The notes beneath the pieces are model-generated. The model did no database searches. It saw nothing but the letters and a program-made list of their open reading frames with translations, and was not told where the DNA came from. The position numbers and the translations under genes were made by a program. This document shows, in pieces, positions 24,528 to 33,652 of a DNA stretch of 64,000 nucleotides. The first letter of the stretch is position 1. Each line of letters starts with the position of its first letter. This DNA is from Candidatus Methanoperedens sp. (GTDB taxonomy: Archaea; Halobacteriota; Methanosarcinia; Methanosarcinales; Methanoperedenaceae): assembly GCA_012026835.1 (NCBI GenBank), contig VEPN01000015.1, positions 1 to 64,000 on the forward strand, given 5' to 3'.

Positions 24528-25052
24528 ATGCAAGGAAATATCCGCGTAGCTTCTTTAAATAAGAACAAGATTAATGCAGTAAAGGAAGTCTTCCCTGGCT
24601 TTTACGTCGAAGGCACTGCCGCAAGGTCAGGCGTAAGGGAACAGCCCCTGTCACTGGATGAGATAATTGATGGTGCGATAAACAGGGCAAAGGCAGTTTT
24701 TGAGGATTGCGATTACTCAGTGGGTATCGAGGATGGGATATCTGCTGTGACGGGAACAAGGAGCGGGTATATGAACTTCTGCTGCTGCGCCATCTATGAC
24801 GGCAGGAAGATATATCTTGGACTTGGGCCGGCTTTTGAGTATCCTCCCGGCTGCACAGAGAGAGTGATAAGGGATATGGTCACAATCTCGCAGGCATTTT
24901 TGCCAGCAACCGGGAAACCGGATATTGGTTATGAAGAAGGTATTATCGGGTGGCTGACCGGTGGAAGGATTAGCAGGAAGGATTACACGAAGCAGGCCGT
25001 GGAGATGGCAAGGATACAGATAGATAATGCCGGGTTGTACGATATGAAGTGA
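24528..25052 (+). CDS. Inosine/xanthosine triphosphatase, DUF84/YjjX type
   Basis: A 174-residue house-cleaning enzyme that hydrolyses ITP/XTP and keeps deaminated purines out of nucleic acids. Family features: VASLNKNKINAVKEVF at the N-terminus (substrate-binding SxNxxK), DYSVGIEDGI (catalytic Glu/Asp), LGLGPAFEYPP and the C-terminal GIIGWLTGGRISRKDYTKQA. Length and motif order match the family. In an operon with the gene just upstream. Confidence 0.88.
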   Translation: MQGNIRVASLNKNKINAVKEVFPGFYVEGTAARSGVREQPLSLDEIIDGAINRAKAVFEDCDYSVGIEDGISAVTGTRSGYMNFCCCAIYDGRKIYLGLGPAFEYPPGCTERVIRDMVTISQAFLPATGKPDIGYEEGIIGWLTGGRISRKDYTKQAVEMARIQIDNAGLYDMK

Positions 25053-25151
25053 TATTCTCCTGGCAGCTTTAATAGTACCTTTTTGCAAAAAATATACATG
25101 CAAGTTAGTTCTATTAAGCACAAAATTTAAGACTTAAAGGAGAAAACAAAT

Positions 25152-26297
25152 ATGAACCTTGAAAATAACCTGCTCATGATACCAGGTCCCGTGCCTGTTG
25201 CGCCAAGGATCTTGCGTGCCATGTCAAAACCTATAATCGGACACCGGGGGAAAGAGTTTGGCGATATGTACAGCGAGTGCAGGACTGTACTCCAGGAGCT
25301 TTTCGGGACAAAGAACGATATGTATATAATAAGCGGCTCAGGAAGCTGCGCCATGGAAGCAGCCGTGGGGAACGTTATCGGGGAAAAAGACACTCTTGTG
25401 ACAATCGAGAACGGCAAATTCGGGGAACGTTTCAGGGAGATAGGGGAACGTTACGGTAAGGTAAAGCCCGTGAAATTCGACTGGCTAAAAGGCGAATCAA
25501 TAGAACTGGATAAAGTGGAGAGCGCCCTTGCCGAAGGGGCAAAGGCGGTTACACTTGTGCATAACGATACCTCGGTTGGTATCAAGAACCCGGCAAAAGA
25601 AATAGGGGAGCTTGCGAAAAAATACGGCGCCCTCTTCATTATGGACGGTGTGACGACTATCGGGGGCGATGAAGTTCTCGTGGATAAATGGGGCGTGGAC
25701 ATCGCTGTTGTGGGTTCCCAGAAATGCATAGGTGCACCTCCGGGGCTATCTGCTATCTCGGTAAGCAAGAAAGCATGGGATTCCATGAAAGAGAAACCTC
25801 CTTATTACATGGATTTGAAGGCATACAGGAAATCGGCAAATAAAGAAACCGCCCAGACGCCTTATACACCCGCTGTGCCTCTGTTTTTCGCGCTTCACGA
25901 GGCGCTGGCGATAGTAAAGGAAGAAGGGCTTGAGGCGCGTATCAAGAGACATGCGAAATTCGCAGAGGCCTTGCGCGCAGCGGCTGATGCCATGGATATT
26001 GAGATGTTCCCGCAGTTGAACAAAATCAGCAGGTACTCAAATACCGTGACTGCAATGAAAATTCCCACAGGTATCGATGATAAGAAACTTCGAAGCGGAA
26101 TAAAAGAGCTCGGAATACAGGTTTCAGGCGGCCAAGGTGCTCTTGAGGGCAAGGTTTTCAGGATAGGAAGCATGGGCAACATCAGCAAGCTGGATATCCT
26201 GAGTACAGTCCAGGCAGTGGAAATAGTGCTTCACAGGAACGATGTTATCAGGAAGATGGGACCAGGGGTCGAAGCTGCAAGCAATATATTGAAATAA
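25152..26297 (+). CDS. Class V aminotransferase (alanine-glyoxylate / aspartate type)
   Basis: A 381-residue PLP enzyme. The N-terminus LMIPGPVPVAPRIL is the signature of the serine-pyruvate / alanine-glyoxylate branch. GSGSCAMEAAVGN forms the cofactor phosphate cup, D with FIMDGVTTIGG contacts the pyridine N, and the Schiff-base lysine is in VVGSQKCIGAPPGLS. In methanogens this branch includes broad-specificity aspartate/phosphoserine aminotransferases. A small conserved-looking gene follows 15 bases later. Ribosome-binding site AAAGGAG precedes the start. Confidence 0.9.
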   Translation: MNLENNLLMIPGPVPVAPRILRAMSKPIIGHRGKEFGDMYSECRTVLQELFGTKNDMYIISGSGSCAMEAAVGNVIGEKDTLVTIENGKFGERFREIGERYGKVKPVKFDWLKGESIELDKVESALAEGAKAVTLVHNDTSVGIKNPAKEIGELAKKYGALFIMDGVTTIGGDEVLVDKWGVDIAVVGSQKCIGAPPGLSAISVSKKAWDSMKEKPPYYMDLKAYRKSANKETAQTPYTPAVPLFFALHEALAIVKEEGLEARIKRHAKFAEALRAAADAMDIEMFPQLNKISRYSNTVTAMKIPTGIDDKKLRSGIKELGIQVSGGQGALEGKVFRIGSMGNISKLDILSTVQAVEIVLHRNDVIRKMGPGVEAASNILK

Positions 26298-26312
26298 GGA
26301 AGGAAAAGAATT

Positions 26313-26609
26313 ATGGAATCTGTTTATTTCTATGAGGATAAAGTCAGCAAAGATGTAATCAAAGTGCTGGAGGACGATTATTTCAAACGCATAGGTTATA
26401 CGATCAGGGAATGTAAGCTTCTGGGGTCAGAGCGCAAAGGTTATTTCCTGTACCTTAAAGCAAATTCAGAAGAAATTGACCGCGCAGAAGAGAAATTTGA
26501 AGGAATTGGCCTTGAAAAGCTGATAGGTGAAGAAAAGAAGGTAATCACAAAGGCCTTTATAGCGGAAGAGGAGAATGCTGCAAGCGGCATGGGAATGATA
26601 TTCGGTTAG
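26313..26609 (+). CDS. Small hypothetical protein downstream of the aminotransferase
   Basis: A 98-residue acidic protein with alpha-beta character (YFYEDKVSKDVIKVLEDDYF, ERKGYFLYLKANSEEIDRAE). The C-terminus is small-residue-rich (NAASGMGMIFG). The start follows AAGGAAGGAAAAGAATT. Likely cotranscribed with the aminotransferase. No known domain seen. Confidence 0.65.
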   Translation: MESVYFYEDKVSKDVIKVLEDDYFKRIGYTIRECKLLGSERKGYFLYLKANSEEIDRAEEKFEGIGLEKLIGEEKKVITKAFIAEEENAASGMGMIFG

Positions 26610-26642
26610 GGCTTATTTGACTGATTAAAGATTTTTAAGTCC

Positions 26643-27734
26643 TCACACCGTCTTTATTTCAAATCCTTCGAACATCTTTCTCATTATGACATCCTGTATC
26701 GAGCCAAAACCCGGAGTTGCTATCCGTTTCCCATTGAGGTCAGGAATAGAGCTTATATTGGAGTCCGCCCGCACTACGAGCGAAGTACCCCCGGTATTCA
26801 CGCCGTTGATTACGCGTACCTTTCCATTATCATTTACCACGTACCTTAAAACCGGTGTCGCGCCAAATACTGCCGCATCCACTTCACGGTAATGGAGAGC
26901 TGTTGTTATCGCCTGCCCGTTCCTGAAATTGATGAATTGGATATTCCCGTCAGGTATAAGACCTACATTCCTAAAAAAACCTTCTTTCTGTGCCACATAC
27001 AATCCCAGGTTGTGGATATCCCTATCTATAAACCCGAATTTCAGGCTTCCATTAACCGCAGGCGGTACCCAGCCAGGATCAGCTTCAAGCTTGTTTTTTA
27101 TTTCCATATAATATCTGTCAGGGAAAACATTAGAAAGAAACTCGTCCGTGTTCCTGTAACCCATCGAGGAGAGACTCTTTTTGAAGCCTCCGGCTTTATC
27201 AAGTATTTCAAATCCCTTTTTCATTTCGTTCATATCCGGGAATTCAATATAAATGGTGTTATTAATGGCCGCGGAGACGGACGATCTGTCTGCTCCTGTG
27301 AATTCTGAGCCGTATTCCAGAACCTTTTCCCTGTTTGCCGGGTCATTGATAAACCTCGTACTTTTCAAATGCACCCAGATAAGGGCTTTTATCATATCTT
27401 CATCCTGGACGTATTCTGATATTGCCATGACACACTCGGGATGGTTATTCCATATATCCCTGGAATTAACAAGATACCTGCCATAACCATCGACCACTGC
27501 CTTTGCGGGATACGGCTCCCATGAGATGAAGCCCGCTATTGTTCCGTTCTCAAGAGCCGCAGACATCTCATCCGGTGTCATGGAGACAACATATATCGAC
27601 TTTGCGACTGCAGGTTTCACGTTGAGGCTGAAGCCTGCATACAGTAGTATTAGAAATATTGAAATAAATATTATATAAAATACTTTTTGTTTTACTGGCA
27701 AAAGTAATCTACCACCAGATAGTGTAATTTTCAT
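26643..27734 (-). CDS. NMT1/SsuA-type solute-binding protein, order of halves inverted
   Basis: A 363-residue protein anchored by one N-terminal membrane helix (VFYIIFISIFLILLYAGFSL, 19-38). Residues 48-225 match the second half of nitrate/sulfonate/taurine-type binding proteins: VSMTPDEMSAALENGTIAGF, FISWEPYPAKAVV, DIWNNHPECV. Residues 230-363 match the first half: FGFIDRDIHNLGLYVAQKEG, DLNGKRIATPGFGSIQDVIM. The protein stops where the second half should begin. So the domain looks circularly permuted, or is the centre of a tandem duplication trimmed at both ends. No ABC permease or ATPase gene is adjacent. Confidence 0.75.
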   Translation of the reverse strand: MKITLSGGRLLLPVKQKVFYIIFISIFLILLYAGFSLNVKPAVAKSIYVVSMTPDEMSAALENGTIAGFISWEPYPAKAVVDGYGRYLVNSRDIWNNHPECVMAISEYVQDEDMIKALIWVHLKSTRFINDPANREKVLEYGSEFTGADRSSVSAAINNTIYIEFPDMNEMKKGFEILDKAGGFKKSLSSMGYRNTDEFLSNVFPDRYYMEIKNKLEADPGWVPPAVNGSLKFGFIDRDIHNLGLYVAQKEGFFRNVGLIPDGNIQFINFRNGQAITTALHYREVDAAVFGATPVLRYVVNDNGKVRVINGVNTGGTSLVVRADSNISSIPDLNGKRIATPGFGSIQDVIMRKMFEGFEIKTV

Positions 27735-27860
27735 CCATGCTGATGTGATTCCAAAGGGCAGTAATAAGCTTTTCTATCATGACATTACTTACGGAAGTAC
27801 TGACAAGGCACAAAAGTTTATTTAATCCGAGGATAATCTACTATTAAGGAGGTTAGATGT

Positions 27861-28013
27861 ATGGACTTACTATGGACAATAGTTGTGGTTCTGGTGATCC
27901 TCTGGCTATTGGGATTTTCGCTCGGTGTAGTTGGTAGCTTAATCCATATATTGTTGGTAGTTGCTATCATCGTGGTACTGGTCAGAGTCATCCAGGGACG
28001 AAGGCCTGTGTAG
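27861..28013 (+). CDS. Small membrane protein, lmo0937/DUF5670 family
   Basis: A 50-residue protein: MDLLWTIVVVLVILWLLGF, VVGSLIHILLVVAIIVVLV, then a basic end RVIQGRRPV. This is the standard layout of lmo0937-type proteins, two membrane segments with a positively charged tail, widespread and often stress-induced. AAGGAGG at 27847-27853 with eight-base spacing supports the start. Confidence 0.8.
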   Translation: MDLLWTIVVVLVILWLLGFSLGVVGSLIHILLVVAIIVVLVRVIQGRRPV

Positions 28014-28206
28014 CCATAAGGGTTAGAGAATGGAAAATTTAGCCCAAAAGAACTTATAGATGTGCTAAAAAAGCCTATTATGGCGATGGAAGCAGGGATT
28101 CGCGGAAGAGGCACATAAAGTAAATGTATGTAAGTTGTGGAGTCTTTCTCGCGAATGCTCCTGCCACAACAAAACCCAAAAGGTAGCTGGAAATTAAGAC
28201 TAATTT
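28014..28206. other. Intergenic region with imperfect inverted repeat
   Basis: GCAGGGATTCGCGGAAGA (28091-28108) is mirrored imperfectly by TCTTTCTCGCGAATGCTCCT (28144-28163) and may form a hairpin between the convergent transcripts. AGGTAGCTGGAAATTAAG at 28181-28198 is the end of the dispersed repeat tail. Confidence 0.45.
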
Positions 28207-29307
28207 TTATCCCAAAACATTTTCCATTATCTCCAGGGCCTTCTTTAGATTCTCTTCTGAAGTTGCATACGAAATCCGTATATGCCCCCTGCCGTGTTCC
28301 CCAAAAGCCGCGCCCGGTACAACGATAACGCCCCTGGCCAGTAATTTCTGCGGGGCATCCTCATCTTCAACCTCTGGAAACGCATAGAATGCGCCCTCAG
28401 GTTTGATGCACTTAATACCCATCCTGCGAAGCCCTTCCATCAATAAGTCCCTCCGCTGCCTGAAACTCTCACGCATCAGGCTTACGCAATCCTGCGGGCC
28501 TTTGATGGCGGCAAGAGCAGCCTTCTGGGATATCGAGCAGGCGCAGGCCTGGATGTACTGGTGTACTTTAAGCATCTGCTCGGTATGTTCTTTCCTTGCT
28601 GCAACATAGCCTATGCGCCATCCCGTCATTGCATATGTCTTTGAAACTGCATTTATTGTAATAACATTATCAGAAAACCCAGCAGGGCTTACATGCTCGC
28701 CTTCATAGATAAAATGCTCATATACTTCATCAGAGACTATTGTGATATTGTTATCATCCGCTATCTCTGCCAGCGCCTTGATGTCATTTTTCTTCTGCAC
28801 AGTGCCTGTGGGATTTGAGGGCGAATTAATAATAAGAACACGGGTTTTAGTTGTGATGGATTCATTCACAGCGTCAGGTGACAAGGTCAGTTCTTTGCTA
28901 AGAGGGACTCCAACAACTTTCCCCCCGGCCATTTTTGTTAAAGCAAGGTAGGAAAGGAAACAGGGATCAGGGACAAGAACCTCGTCTCCTTTATCAACAA
29001 GGGCCTGCATGGCAAGATGGAGCGCTTCGGATGCACCTGAGGTCACGATAACTTCACCGGGTGTAATTGCGAAATTATTTTCTTTCCTGAATTTCTCGCA
29101 TAACGCCTCACGAAGCTCCGGTATCCCCGTGTTGGGGGTATACCCTGTGAAACCCTCATTTATCGCGGAAATTGCTGCTTTTTTTATATGTCCAGGCGTA
29201 TCGAAATCCGGCTGGCCAAGTCCAAGATTGACAGCATCCGGGCCTGCACCCTCGAACATTTTCCGAATCCCCGAAATGTCGATACTTTTTACACGTTCTG
29301 AAAACAT
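28207..29307 (-). CDS. Class I/II PLP aminotransferase (aspartate/aromatic type)
   Basis: A 366-residue enzyme. The start is ATG 29307, five bases after the stop of hxlB; a GTG three codons earlier overlaps hxlB. Motifs of fold-type I, subgroup I-gamma: NLGLGQPDFDTPGHI, GYTPNTGIPELREAL, SNPTGT (NSPSNPTG), SDEVYEHFIYEG, and the Schiff-base lysine in NAVSKTYAMTGWRIGY. Typical of aspartate aminotransferases in archaea. Last gene of a three-gene run with hxlB and an unknown protein. Confidence 0.92.
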   Translation of the reverse strand: MFSERVKSIDISGIRKMFEGAGPDAVNLGLGQPDFDTPGHIKKAAISAINEGFTGYTPNTGIPELREALCEKFRKENNFAITPGEVIVTSGASEALHLAMQALVDKGDEVLVPDPCFLSYLALTKMAGGKVVGVPLSKELTLSPDAVNESITTKTRVLIINSPSNPTGTVQKKNDIKALAEIADDNNITIVSDEVYEHFIYEGEHVSPAGFSDNVITINAVSKTYAMTGWRIGYVAARKEHTEQMLKVHQYIQACACSISQKAALAAIKGPQDCVSLMRESFRQRRDLLMEGLRRMGIKCIKPEGAFYAFPEVEDEDAPQKLLARGVIVVPGAAFGEHGRGHIRISYATSEENLKKALEIMENVLG

Positions 29308-29312
29308 ATATC

Positions 29313-29918
29313 TCACTCGAACACAGTATGCCTTTTCTTAAGTTCGGCTTCACTTGCCCCTGTTCTTATCATCAGTTCCGAGACGACGGCATCAAGAAAA
29401 ACCAGTGCGGATATTTCAAAGATAGTTCCAAGGGGCGCTAATTGCGGATACCCCATCATCCTGCGTTCCTGGTAATCTTCGTAATTTACATCATCTTTGG
29501 TCCTTCCGGGTACAATAACCACAATATCAGAATTTCTTCCGAGGGTCGAATCCTTATTCGAGGTTACGGTAGCAAGTTTTGATCCGATTTTCTTTGCAAT
29601 CGCCCCAAGATTTGCAATGGACGGTGTTTCGCCTGAACCTGAAACCGCGATTACAATATCATCGACCTGGACTGCGGGGGTCGTGGTCTCACCTACAACG
29701 TAAACATTGAATCCCATATGCATAAGCCTCATTGCAAAAGCCTTTGCTGCAAGACCGGATCTCCCGGCCCCCATCAGGAAAATCCTTTTTGATTTTATTA
29801 TTTCATCGACAAGATTTTTCACCGAGCCTGTATCAAGTCCTGAGGCAACTTTTTTTATGTGTTCTGCAACAAGGTTCATGGATGCAATTGTAGCTTCACA
29901 TTCTTTGTTAGATTTCAT
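29313..29918 (-). CDS. hxlB: 6-phospho-3-hexuloisomerase
   Basis: A 201-residue SIS-domain isomerase that interconverts hexulose-6-phosphate and fructose-6-phosphate. With the hexulose-phosphate synthase (not in the window) it makes ribulose-5-phosphate in archaea that lack a pentose phosphate pathway, or fixes formaldehyde. Sugar-phosphate loop FLMGAGRSGLAAKAFAMRL, the second loop AVSGSGETPSIANL, and the C-terminal APLGTIFEISALVFLDAVV are all present. Full length. Confidence 0.93.
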   Translation of the reverse strand: MKSNKECEATIASMNLVAEHIKKVASGLDTGSVKNLVDEIIKSKRIFLMGAGRSGLAAKAFAMRLMHMGFNVYVVGETTTPAVQVDDIVIAVSGSGETPSIANLGAIAKKIGSKLATVTSNKDSTLGRNSDIVVIVPGRTKDDVNYEDYQERRMMGYPQLAPLGTIFEISALVFLDAVVSELMIRTGASEAELKKRHTVFE

Positions 29919-29929
29919 TTAAGCACCTT

Positions 29930-30427
29930 TCAGTCTTCATCCTTATATTCTATTCTCTTTATTCCCCACTCCTCAAGCTTCTTGAATTCATTATATATCA
30001 AAATTATTCTATCAACACTGCCATTCCAGTGAAGAGTCTTTTTCACATCTTTTTCTTTAAGCTGGCTGACAATAGATTTTACGAAATGGGCAAGGGCGAA
30101 TTTTTTTGAAAATGGGATATTGAAGATAGCCCTGTATCCTCCCTTTGTTTTTGCATAAGACGTCAATACATAGCCCATGTTCTCATATTCGGCTATATTA
30201 TTGAACTCACATATTACCTCCCTTTCATGGTTTACTGAAGAATCGATATTTGATATCCCGAAAATGACCTGCCTTATCAGGGATTCACTGACCTGTCTTC
30301 CGAACCACAAAATAATTTTACCCTGTGTGCATGTGACTGTCATATCATCGCGTCCCATCTCCACAACTGATATTTCCCGTCCTTCATGGAATGTATAGCC
30401 GTTCCCGGGAATCTTTATTTCGCTCAT
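29930..30427 (-). CDS. Conserved-looking protein of unknown function
   Basis: A 165-residue soluble alpha/beta protein, likely cotranscribed with hxlB 11 bases downstream. Segments include GNGYTFHEGREISVVEMG, GKIILWFGRQVSESLIRQVI and GGYRAIFNIPFSKKFALAHF. Charged C-terminal end (KRIEYKDED). No motif recognised. The typical base composition and strong codon structure indicate a native gene. Confidence 0.65.
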   Translation of the reverse strand: MSEIKIPGNGYTFHEGREISVVEMGRDDMTVTCTQGKIILWFGRQVSESLIRQVIFGISNIDSSVNHEREVICEFNNIAEYENMGYVLTSYAKTKGGYRAIFNIPFSKKFALAHFVKSIVSQLKEKDVKKTLHWNGSVDRIILIYNEFKKLEEWGIKRIEYKDED

Positions 30428-30478
30428 TCATCAACCTTCATGACCATATAACTTTAAATATTTATACAGTTCCCACCA

Positions 30479-31330
30479 TCACAAATACTTCCCTATAAGA
30501 TCGTCCAGTTTTCTTTTAGTTTCGACCTGTATTTTATCCCCGGCAGTCAGTATTGCTCCCGATAGCGCATTTGAACAGATACAAGTCCTCTCAGACGATA
30601 TCCGCGGTATCGCAGCTTTGATAATATTGCGGACTGCTTCTTCATTTTTCATGGCATTCTGGATCACCGTTTCAATGGTGACATCCTCTTCGTGCCAGAC
30701 ATCATAATCAGTGACGGTAGCCAGCATACTGTAGCAAATTTCGGCTTCACGCGCAAGTTTTGCCTCGGGAAGTGCGGTCATGCCGATAATATCAAAGCCA
30801 AGTTTCTGGTATACTTTCGATTCAGCCCGTGTAGAAAACTGGGGTCCTTCCATGCATACGTACGTACCTTTCTTGTGGATGTTATATCCAAGCTCGCCTG
30901 TAATATCTGCAAGCAAGGATGATATCTCAGGACAGAAAGGGTCGGCAAAACCGATATGGACGACGATCCCCTCATCAAAGAAAGTGCTTTCACGGATCCT
31001 TGTCCTGTCAAATATCTGGTCAGGGATAACGATATCAAGGGGTTTAAGTTCTGGTTTCAGGCTGCCGACCGCCGATGCCGAGATTATCCTCTTCACGCCG
31101 AGTTTCTTAAGGGCAAGGATATTTGCACGGGAGTTCAATTTGCTGGGGGATATCCTGTGGCCCTTGCCGTGCCTTGGGAGGAACGCCACGTTTGTCTCCC
31201 CGAAAGATCCTATCGTGATAGCATCCGACGGCTTTCCAAAAGGCGTGTCAATCTCGATTTCCTTCACATTATCCAGTATTGAGGCATCATACACGCCGCT
31301 GCCCCCTATAATTGCAATATCCGCTTCCAT
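30479..31330 (-). CDS. mtnP: S-methyl-5'-thioadenosine phosphorylase
   Basis: A 283-residue enzyme releasing adenine from methylthioadenosine (or, in some methanogens, hypoxanthine from methylthioinosine). ATG 31330 with GGAG upstream is chosen over an earlier start that overlaps the preceding gene. Features: DIAIIGGSGVYD (phosphate loop), RHGKGHRISPSKLNSRANI, VCMEGPQFSTRAES and NMTALPEA-like IIGMTALPEAKLAREAEICY. Coupled with the phosphoribosyltransferase gene four bases upstream, which could recycle the base released. Confidence 0.92.
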   Translation of the reverse strand: MEADIAIIGGSGVYDASILDNVKEIEIDTPFGKPSDAITIGSFGETNVAFLPRHGKGHRISPSKLNSRANILALKKLGVKRIISASAVGSLKPELKPLDIVIPDQIFDRTRIRESTFFDEGIVVHIGFADPFCPEISSLLADITGELGYNIHKKGTYVCMEGPQFSTRAESKVYQKLGFDIIGMTALPEAKLAREAEICYSMLATVTDYDVWHEEDVTIETVIQNAMKNEEAVRNIIKAAIPRISSERTCICSNALSGAILTAGDKIQVETKRKLDDLIGKYL

Positions 31331-31334
31331 GATA

Positions 31335-32039
31335 TTACGCTCCTTCATATTTCCAGTTTTTTTCTCCTGCAACTACTATTGGTTTGACTATTCCTCTTCT
31401 TACCATCTCATCAAGTATTTCTACCATCCTGTCGGGCTGGGCTATCTCAAAGCTGATCGGGTCGATATTGTGATATTTCAATAATCCAGACCTTATTTGC
31501 CCGATATTCCATTTATCCCTTTTTTCCTTTGCCATAAGCCTTGAAATAATATCTATCATATCCTCAATAAAATTCCAGGGATACACAATCCATGCCCATT
31601 CTTCAACTATTTCTCCGCAGTAATCGGGTTTGATCTCGGATGTGTACAGGTACTGGAGGACTGCTGTCTTTACATCTTCAGGATTCTGCCCTGCAACATA
31701 CTCTTTCGCATGCACTATACTTTTACCCGTGTCCGTGATATCGTCCACAATAAGTACTTTCTTTCCGGCTACGGCATTATCCGCAAGCGGATACCTGATA
31801 GATGGCCCGCTTCCTGCCGAAGCAGTGCCTGTATAATGTTCGATTTTAAGGCTTGTAAGATCATTAAGACCAAGAAAATCACACAATACCCTGCCTGCAA
31901 ACCATCCGCCCCGCGCAAGGGCGATTATAGTGTCTGGCTTGTATCCTGATTTCTTGACATCGTTTGCAACATGCCTGCACAGATCGTAGATATAGTCCCA
32001 GTTCGTTATTACACATTTGAATTTATCCGGAAGTACCAT
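31335..32039 (-). CDS. Type I phosphoribosyltransferase
   Basis: A 234-residue protein. The PRPP-binding motif is KKVLIVDDITDTGKSIVHA. The N-terminal PDTIIALARGGWFAGRVLCD is the pyrophosphate loop. A C-terminal extension of about 80 residues (IGQIRSGLLKYHNIDPI and onward) looks like a helical or winged-helix tail. Most like archaeal xanthine/hypoxanthine phosphoribosyltransferase-type proteins. Its pairing with mtnP supports purine-base salvage. Confidence 0.85.
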   Translation of the reverse strand: MVLPDKFKCVITNWDYIYDLCRHVANDVKKSGYKPDTIIALARGGWFAGRVLCDFLGLNDLTSLKIEHYTGTASAGSGPSIRYPLADNAVAGKKVLIVDDITDTGKSIVHAKEYVAGQNPEDVKTAVLQYLYTSEIKPDYCGEIVEEWAWIVYPWNFIEDMIDIISRLMAKEKRDKWNIGQIRSGLLKYHNIDPISFEIAQPDRMVEILDEMVRRGIVKPIVVAGEKNWKYEGA

Positions 32040-32144
32040 GGTTCCACCGAACCGGAAAGGTACTAAGGTATCATATATTTTTTGTAAATTGTAAATGCGT
32101 TTTGTTATAAAAAACTCATAATCATAATTAATGTAATAAATAAG

Positions 32145-32153
32145 TATTTATAT
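32145..32153 (+). promoter_or_regulatory. TATA box of the KaiC-like gene
   Basis: TATTTATAT lies 40-48 bases before the start codon, with an AT-rich B-recognition region upstream and a short leader containing AGGTG. It lies in a divergent intergenic gap of about 150 bases. Confidence 0.45.
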
Positions 32154-32192
32154 CCATTAGTAAAAGAATAGTATCAAATTAGGTGTTATTTT

Positions 32193-32960
32193 ATGGTCGA
32201 TAAAAAGCAGGTTAAAACTGAAATAAGTGACTCGAGACGCGTCCCTACAGGAATTCCGGGATTTGATGATTTGTGTGGAGGGGGACTGCTTAGGAACCGA
32301 ACATATCTTTTGTCCGGAGCAGCCGGTGCAGGTAAAACTATATTCGGCCTCCAGTATATTTACAACGGTATTACTAAATACGGAGAAAATGGCCTCTATA
32401 TAGCGACAGAAGAACGCCCCGAACAGGTAAGGGAGAACGTGAAACAGTTCGGGTGGGATTTTGAAGCCCTGGAAGATGAGGGCAAACTTGCGATACTTGA
32501 TGCGTGTTCTACAAAAATCGGCGTGCCTTCCCATGAGAAATATGTGGATGTCAGGCCGTTTGATATGCGTTCGATGCTTGATCAGATAATAGCTATCCAG
32601 GAAGATATTGATGCAAAAAGGGCTCTCGTTGACGGAACCACTTCTATTGGTTTCTATCTTCAGGACCCTGCAAAGATAAGGATAGAACTTCTCAAATTAA
32701 GCACCACGCTTGAAATCCTCGGACTGACATCATTGCTGACATGCGAAATTGTAGATGAGGGCACTACGAGCAGGTTCGGTGTCGAAGCATTCGTTACTGA
32801 AGGAACTGTACTGATGCACTATAAGCAGACAGATAACGTGAGGACGCGAAGTATCGAGATATTCAAGATGAGAGGGTCAAACCACAGCCAGACTATCCAT
32901 CCGTATGAGATAGCCGCAAACGGTATACTGGTCCATCCAAAGGAAGAAGTCTTTCATTAG
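32193..32960 (+). CDS. KaiC-like RecA-superfamily ATPase
   Basis: A 255-residue single-domain protein. PTGIPGFDDLCGGGLLRN precedes Walker A (SGAAGAGKT, 41-49); the catalytic Glu pair is in YIATEERPEQ and Walker B in KRALVDGTTSIGF. The GTTSRFGVEAFVTEG and RTRSIEIFKMRGSNHSQ segments are characteristic of archaeal KaiC-domain proteins. No tandem second domain, so it is not a clock KaiC. Archaeal paralogues are signalling or regulatory ATPases of unclear role. tpiA follows 20 bases downstream. Confidence 0.88.
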   Translation: MVDKKQVKTEISDSRRVPTGIPGFDDLCGGGLLRNRTYLLSGAAGAGKTIFGLQYIYNGITKYGENGLYIATEERPEQVRENVKQFGWDFEALEDEGKLAILDACSTKIGVPSHEKYVDVRPFDMRSMLDQIIAIQEDIDAKRALVDGTTSIGFYLQDPAKIRIELLKLSTTLEILGLTSLLTCEIVDEGTTSRFGVEAFVTEGTVLMHYKQTDNVRTRSIEIFKMRGSNHSQTIHPYEIAANGILVHPKEEVFH

Positions 32961-32980
32961 CCGGATCGCAGGTTGTAATT

Positions 32981-33652
32981 GTGAAGATCAAACCACTGAT
33001 AGTATTGAATTTCAAAACTTATGCCGAAGGCATGGGTAAAAATGCTATCAGGATCGCGAAATATTGCGAAGAAGTGAGCGCCAGTTCAGGTGTTAAGATT
33101 ATTGCCTGCCCCCAGATACCCGATATCGGCATGGTAGCAGAATCTGTCAAAATACCTGTTTTTTCCCAGCATATAGATAGTGCAGGAGCCGGGAGTTTCA
33201 CGGGACATATTACTGCCGAATGTGTAAGATCAGCAGGCGCCACTGGAACGCTCATCAACCATTCCGAACGGCGGCTGCTGTTATCTGAAATTGATTCGGC
33301 GCTACAGTCCGCAAAAAAAGCAGAATTGAAAACCATTGTCTGTACAAACAATATTGCTGTTACAAAGGCCGCGGCGAGTCTGTCGCCGGATTTCGTGGCG
33401 ATCGAACCGCCTGAGCTAATAGGCTCAGGCATTCCGGTTTCAAAAGCCGATCCTGATATAGTAAGGGGCTCGGTCGAAGCTGTAAAAAGGATAGACTCTG
33501 GTGTATCCATCCTCTGCGGCGCAGGTATTTCAAAAGGAGATGATGTTGCTGCTGCGCTTGAACTTGGCACTTCGGGTGTACTCCTGGCATCCGGTGTCAT
33601 CAAGGCCAAAGACCCGAAAGCTGCGCTCTTTGACCTTGCAGGGAAAATATGA
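32981..33652 (+). CDS. tpiA: Triosephosphate isomerase, archaeal type
   Basis: A 223-residue short archaeal form with a GTG start. Catalytic Lys in VLNFKTYAEG, His in TLINHSERRLL, and Glu in VAIEPPELIGSG. Phosphate loops GAGISKGDDV and LGTSGVLLASG are present. It interconverts dihydroxyacetone phosphate and glyceraldehyde-3-phosphate. Probably cotranscribed with the KaiC-like gene. Confidence 0.95.
   Translation: MKIKPLIVLNFKTYAEGMGKNAIRIAKYCEEVSASSGVKIIACPQIPDIGMVAESVKIPVFSQHIDSAGAGSFTGHITAECVRSAGATGTLINHSERRLLLSEIDSALQSAKKAELKTIVCTNNIAVTKAAASLSPDFVAIEPPELIGSGIPVSKADPDIVRGSVEAVKRIDSGVSILCGAGISKGDDVAAALELGTSGVLLASGVIKAKDPKAALFDLAGKI

Noticed and set aside
32193-32960. KaiC-like gene as part of a circadian clock
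   Set aside because: Single ATPase domain, no kaiA/kaiB, and this class is common in archaea without clocks.
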